Translations under genes and position numbers: made by a program | NCBI RefSeq assembly: GCF_003574445.1 | Contig: NZ_KZ984571.1 | Span: forward strand, 1 to 64,000 | Length of the DNA stretch: 64,000 nucleotides | Direction: 5' to 3' | From: Streptomyces sp. YIM 130001 | Lineage (GTDB): Bacteria > Actinomycetota > Actinomycetes > Streptomycetales > Streptomycetaceae | Shown here: positions 61,343 to 64,000 of the stretch, one piece after another | Layout of the letters: every line of letters starts with the position of its first letter | Position numbering within the stretch: position 1 is the first letter of the stretch | Notes under the pieces: generated by a model | The model's database searches: none | What the model was told of the DNA's origin: nothing | Seen by the model: only the letters and a program-made list of their open reading frames with translations

Positions 61343-62737
61343 ATGAGCACCCGCACCCTGATCCGCGGCGGACTGGTCGTCACCGCCGCCGACGAGACCC
61401 ACGCCGACGTCCTGGTGGAGGACGGCAGGATCGCCGCCCTGGCCGCGCACGGCAGTCAGGACTGGTCGGCCGACCGGGTCATCGACGCCTCCCACAAGTA
61501 CGTGATCCCTGGAGGTGTCGACGCCCACACGCACATGCAGATGCCGTTCGGCGGGACCTACGCCTCCGACACCTTCGAGACCGGCACTCGGGCCGCGGCC
61601 TGGGGCGGCACCACGACGATCGTCGACTTCGCCATCCAGACCAAGGGCCGTGCCCTGCGCGAGGGCCTGGATGCCTGGCACGCCAAGGCGGACGGCCAGT
61701 GCGCGATCGACTACGGCTTCCACATGATCCTCTCGGACGTCAACGACGGTTCCCTGAAGGAGATGGACCTCCTCGTCGAGGAGGGCATCAGCTCGTTCAA
61801 GCTGTTCACCGCGTACCCAGGTGTCTTCTACAGCGACGACGGGCAGATCCTGCGCGCCATGCAGCAGGCCTCCGGCAACGGCGGGCTGATCATGACCCAC
61901 GCCGAGAACGGCATCGCCATCGACGTACTCGTCCAACAGGCCCTGGCGCGGGGCGAGTCGGACCCCCGCTACCACGGTGAGGTGCGCAAGGCACTGCTGG
62001 AGGCCGAGGCCACTCACCGGGTGATCAAGCTCGCGCAGGTCGCGGGGGCTCCGGTGTACGTCGTGCACGTCTCGGCCCGCGAGGCGGTCGCCGAGCTGGC
62101 GCGGGCGCGCGACGAGGGGCTGCCGGTCTTCGGCGAGACCTGTCCGCAGTACCTCTTCCTGTCCACCGACAATCTGGCCGAGCCGGACTTCGAAGGCGCC
62201 AAGTACGTCTGCTCAACTCCCCTTCGCCCCAAGGAACATCAGGAGATCCTGTGGCGCGGGCTGCGCACGAACGACCTCCAGGTGGTCTCCACCGACCACT
62301 GTCCGTTCTGCTTCGTCGACCAGAAGGAGCTCGGGCGGGGCGACTTCTCGAAGATCCCCAACGGCATGCCGGGCGTGGAGAACCGGATGGACCTCCTGCA
62401 CCAGGGGGTCGTCGACGGGCACATCACGCGGCGCCGCTGGATCGAGATCGCCTGCGCCTCGCCGGCCCGGATGTTCGGCCTCTACGGCCAGAAGGGCACG
62501 ATCGCGCCGGGCGCCGACGCCGACATCGTCATCTACGACCCGAACGCCGAGCAGACGCTGTCGGCCGAGACCCACCACATGAACGTCGACTACTCGCCGT
62601 ACGAGGGCAAGCGCATCACGGGCCGGGTCGAGACGGTCCTCTCGCGCGGTGAACTTGTCATCGAGCAGCGGCAGTTCACCGGCCGCGCGGGTCACGGGGC
62701 GTATGTCCCGCGCGGCATCAGCCAGTACGTCGGCTGA
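61343..62737 (+). CDS. Dihydropyrimidinase (D-hydantoinase)
   Basis: A 464-aa cyclic amidohydrolase that opens dihydrouracil or dihydrothymine (or 5-substituted hydantoins). Metal ligands: His62 and His64 in DAHTHM, carboxylated Lys153 in SSFKLFTAYP, and His residues in MTHAENG and VVHVSAREA; Asp in STDHCPF. Start ATG 61343 with a CAGGGGG upstream. It acts immediately before the ureidopropionase in the reductive pathway. Confidence 0.94.
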   Translation: MSTRTLIRGGLVVTAADETHADVLVEDGRIAALAAHGSQDWSADRVIDASHKYVIPGGVDAHTHMQMPFGGTYASDTFETGTRAAAWGGTTTIVDFAIQTKGRALREGLDAWHAKADGQCAIDYGFHMILSDVNDGSLKEMDLLVEEGISSFKLFTAYPGVFYSDDGQILRAMQQASGNGGLIMTHAENGIAIDVLVQQALARGESDPRYHGEVRKALLEAEATHRVIKLAQVAGAPVYVVHVSAREAVAELARARDEGLPVFGETCPQYLFLSTDNLAEPDFEGAKYVCSTPLRPKEHQEILWRGLRTNDLQVVSTDHCPFCFVDQKELGRGDFSKIPNGMPGVENRMDLLHQGVVDGHITRRRWIEIACASPARMFGLYGQKGTIAPGADADIVIYDPNAEQTLSAETHHMNVDYSPYEGKRITGRVETVLSRGELVIEQRQFTGRAGHGAYVPRGISQYVG

Positions 62738-62798
62738 CGGTTCGGTCCGCCTGTCCGTGTGCTCCGTACCTGTCCGCCCGGCCTGATCCGTTCGACGC

Positions 62799-62823
62799 GA
62801 CCGGCACCGGGGTGGTGCCGGTC
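62799..62823. terminator. Hairpin between dihydropyrimidinase and LLM gene
   Basis: GACCGGCACC, loop GGGGT, GGTGCCGGTC: perfect 10-bp stem, 61 bp after the dihydropyrimidinase stop and 81 bp before the LLM start. It may end the operon or attenuate the last gene. Confidence 0.5.
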
Positions 62824-62904
62824 CGCAGCCCCCGCGGCCCGCACCACGGGCCCGTACCCCTCTCGCTCTCGATCCGCCAGTACCTGAACCAGGAGGCTCC
62901 GGCC

Positions 62905-63903
62905 ATGGATTTCGGACTCGTCCTGCAGACCGACCCGCCCGGCTCCGCCGTCGTCGGTCTGATGCGCCGTGCCGAGCGCAACGGCTTCCGCTACGGCTGG
63001 ACCTTCGACTCGGCCGTCCTGTGGCAGGAGCCGTTCGTCATCTACAGCCGCGTCCTCGAGCACACCTCGCGCCTGACCGTCGGCCCGATGGTCACCAACC
63101 CCGGCACCAGGACCTGGGAGGTGACCGCCTCCACCTTCGCCACTCTCAACGAGATGTACGGCAACCGCACGGTGTGCGGCATCGGCCGCGGCGACTCCGC
63201 GATGCGCGTGGCCGGGCGCAAGCCCAACACCCTCGCCAGACTCGGCGAGGCCATCGACGCCATCCGCGATCTCGCCGAAGGCCGCGAAGCCGATGTCGAC
63301 GGACAGTCCCTGCGGCTGCCCTGGGTGCGCGACGGCAGACTGCCGGTGTGGATGGCGGCGTACGGGCCGAAGGCGCTTGCTCTGGCCGGACAGCGCGCCG
63401 ACGGGTTCATCCTGCAGCTCGCGGACCCGTTCCTCACCGAGTGGATGGTCAAGGCGGTACGCCAGGCGGCCGCCGATGCCGGTCGCGACCCGGCGGACGT
63501 CAAGATCTGTGTCGCCGCGCCCGCCTATGTGAGCGACGACCTCGCGCACGCCCGGGAGCAGTGCCGCTGGTTCGGCGGCATGGTCGGCAATCACGTGGCC
63601 GACCTGGTGAAGCGCTACGGCGAACACTCCGGCCTGGTCCCCGATGCCCTCACCGACTACATCAAGGCACGCGAGGGGTACGACTACAGCCACCACGGCC
63701 GGACCGGGAACCCGGACACGGCCTTCGTGCCCGACGAGATCGTCGACCGCTTCTGTCTGCTCGGACCGGTCTCCGCGCATGTCGAACGCCTGCGGCAGCT
63801 GAGGGAGTTGGGCGTGGACCAGTTCGCGGTGTACGCCATGCACGACGCGCGCGAGTCGGTGATCGACACCTACGGCGCCGAGGTCATCCCCGCTCTGGGA
63901 TGA
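62905..63903 (+). CDS. LLM-class oxidoreductase, TIGR03842-like (F420- or flavin-dependent)
   Basis: A 332-aa luciferase-like monooxygenase-fold TIM barrel. Typical features are MDFGLVLQTDPPGSAVVGLM, YGWTFDSAVLWQEPFV, TVCGIGRGDSAMRVAGR, LPVWMAAYGPKALALAG and ADGFILQLAD. As I recall it, this subfamily (CPS_4043 type) is found beside reductive pyrimidine genes. It may catalyse a redox step on uracil, thymine or a derived compound; the reaction is not established from the sequence. ATG 62905 has AGGAGG at 62891-62896. Confidence 0.87.
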   Translation: MDFGLVLQTDPPGSAVVGLMRRAERNGFRYGWTFDSAVLWQEPFVIYSRVLEHTSRLTVGPMVTNPGTRTWEVTASTFATLNEMYGNRTVCGIGRGDSAMRVAGRKPNTLARLGEAIDAIRDLAEGREADVDGQSLRLPWVRDGRLPVWMAAYGPKALALAGQRADGFILQLADPFLTEWMVKAVRQAAADAGRDPADVKICVAAPAYVSDDLAHAREQCRWFGGMVGNHVADLVKRYGEHSGLVPDALTDYIKAREGYDYSHHGRTGNPDTAFVPDEIVDRFCLLGPVSAHVERLRQLRELGVDQFAVYAMHDARESVIDTYGAEVIPALG

Positions 63904-63915
63904 CCCGGCGCCGGG
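63904..63915. terminator. Palindrome between convergent genes
   Basis: CCCGGCGCCGGG is a perfect 12-bp palindrome that starts directly after the LLM stop and ends 3 bp before the stop of the minus-strand gene. Confidence 0.35.
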
Positions 63916-63918
63916 CGT

Positions 63919-64000
63919 TCAGCGAGTCTCGAAGGTGCTTCTGCGGGTGAGTCCGAGCGCGGTGTACACCACCAGGCCGGCCGCCAGACCCACCGCCCAT
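63919..64000 (-). CDS. C-terminus of a membrane protein, probably a pyrimidine transporter (partial)
   Basis: Only the last 26 codons are inside the window: a hydrophobic helix (WAVGLAAGLVVYTALGL) followed by TRRSTFETR and TGA at 63919-63921. Third codon positions are almost all G or C, supporting a real gene. The position beside pyrimidine catabolic genes suggests an NCS1-type cytosine/uracil/allantoin permease, but this is inference from context. Confidence 0.45.
   Translation of the reverse strand, partial: WAVGLAAGLVVYTALGLTRRSTFETR

Overview
The window is chromosomal DNA from a high-GC actinomycete, most probably a Streptomyces or close relative. The reasons are third codon positions that are nearly all G or C, GTG starts, operons with ATGA start/stop overlaps, Tat-dependent lipoproteins, several apparently leaderless promoters (TAGNNT followed 6-8 nt later by the start codon), and typical families (SWIM zinc-finger protein, class F sortase, UL36-like protein, F420-type LLM oxidoreductase, PcaL fusion). 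I see no tRNA, rRNA, insertion sequence, prophage or CRISPR array.

Layout. 1-7.5 kb: a sugar or polyol locus with a Gfo/Idh/MocA dehydrogenase (cut by the left edge), a divergent GntR regulator, two paralogous binding lipoproteins, a permease, a single-domain ATPase and a ROK kinase. Related operator-like sites lie beside promoters on both sides of the regulator gene. 7.5-14.8 kb: a small membrane protein, a SNF2 helicase, a SWIM zinc-finger protein with a long disordered N-terminus, and a GyrI-like protein. 14.8-25.9 kb: a lipoprotein, a perfect 7-bp x 20 microsatellite, a Tat-exported class A beta-lactamase, a 2-hydroxyacid dehydrogenase broken by one in-frame stop, an RraA-like protein, a secreted protein plus class F sortase, a HhH-PHP protein, and a three-gene molybdenum hydroxylase of PaoABC type.

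25.9-31.5 kb: an iminopeptidase, a HEAT/ParB-like protein, a VanZ-like protein, and the organic-peroxide pair ohr/ohrR. A secreted alpha/beta hydrolase next door carries very similar operator sequence and probably belongs to the OhrR regulon. 31.5-41.9 kb: a mannoside-utilisation locus with two divergent GH38 alpha-mannosidases around a three-gene ABC importer that lacks its own ATPase; both GH38 genes end in strong hairpins. 41.9-49.8 kb: VOC, hemerythrin and universal stress proteins, the PcaL beta-ketoadipate fusion, an MBL-fold hydrolase, exonuclease III, a secreted SGNH esterase and a small conserved protein.

49.9-53.2 kb: a complete gluABCD-type glutamate importer. 53.4-58.9 kb: a membrane-anchored unknown, a GH75 chitosanase, an alginate-lyase-like secreted protein, a PPOX-fold protein and a large UL36-like protein. 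59-64 kb: a reductive pyrimidine catabolism operon (beta-ureidopropionase, class III aminotransferase, dihydropyrimidinase, LLM oxidoreductase), with the end of a probable membrane transporter running in from the right edge.

Most of the window is ordinary accessory metabolism. The parts most worth a second look are the SNF2/SWIM/GyrI cassette, the microsatellite upstream of the beta-lactamase, the OhrR-type sites shared with the hydrolase, the paired GntR sites, the LLM enzyme in a pyrimidine operon that shows no dihydropyrimidine dehydrogenase, and the cysteine at the PcaD nucleophile position.
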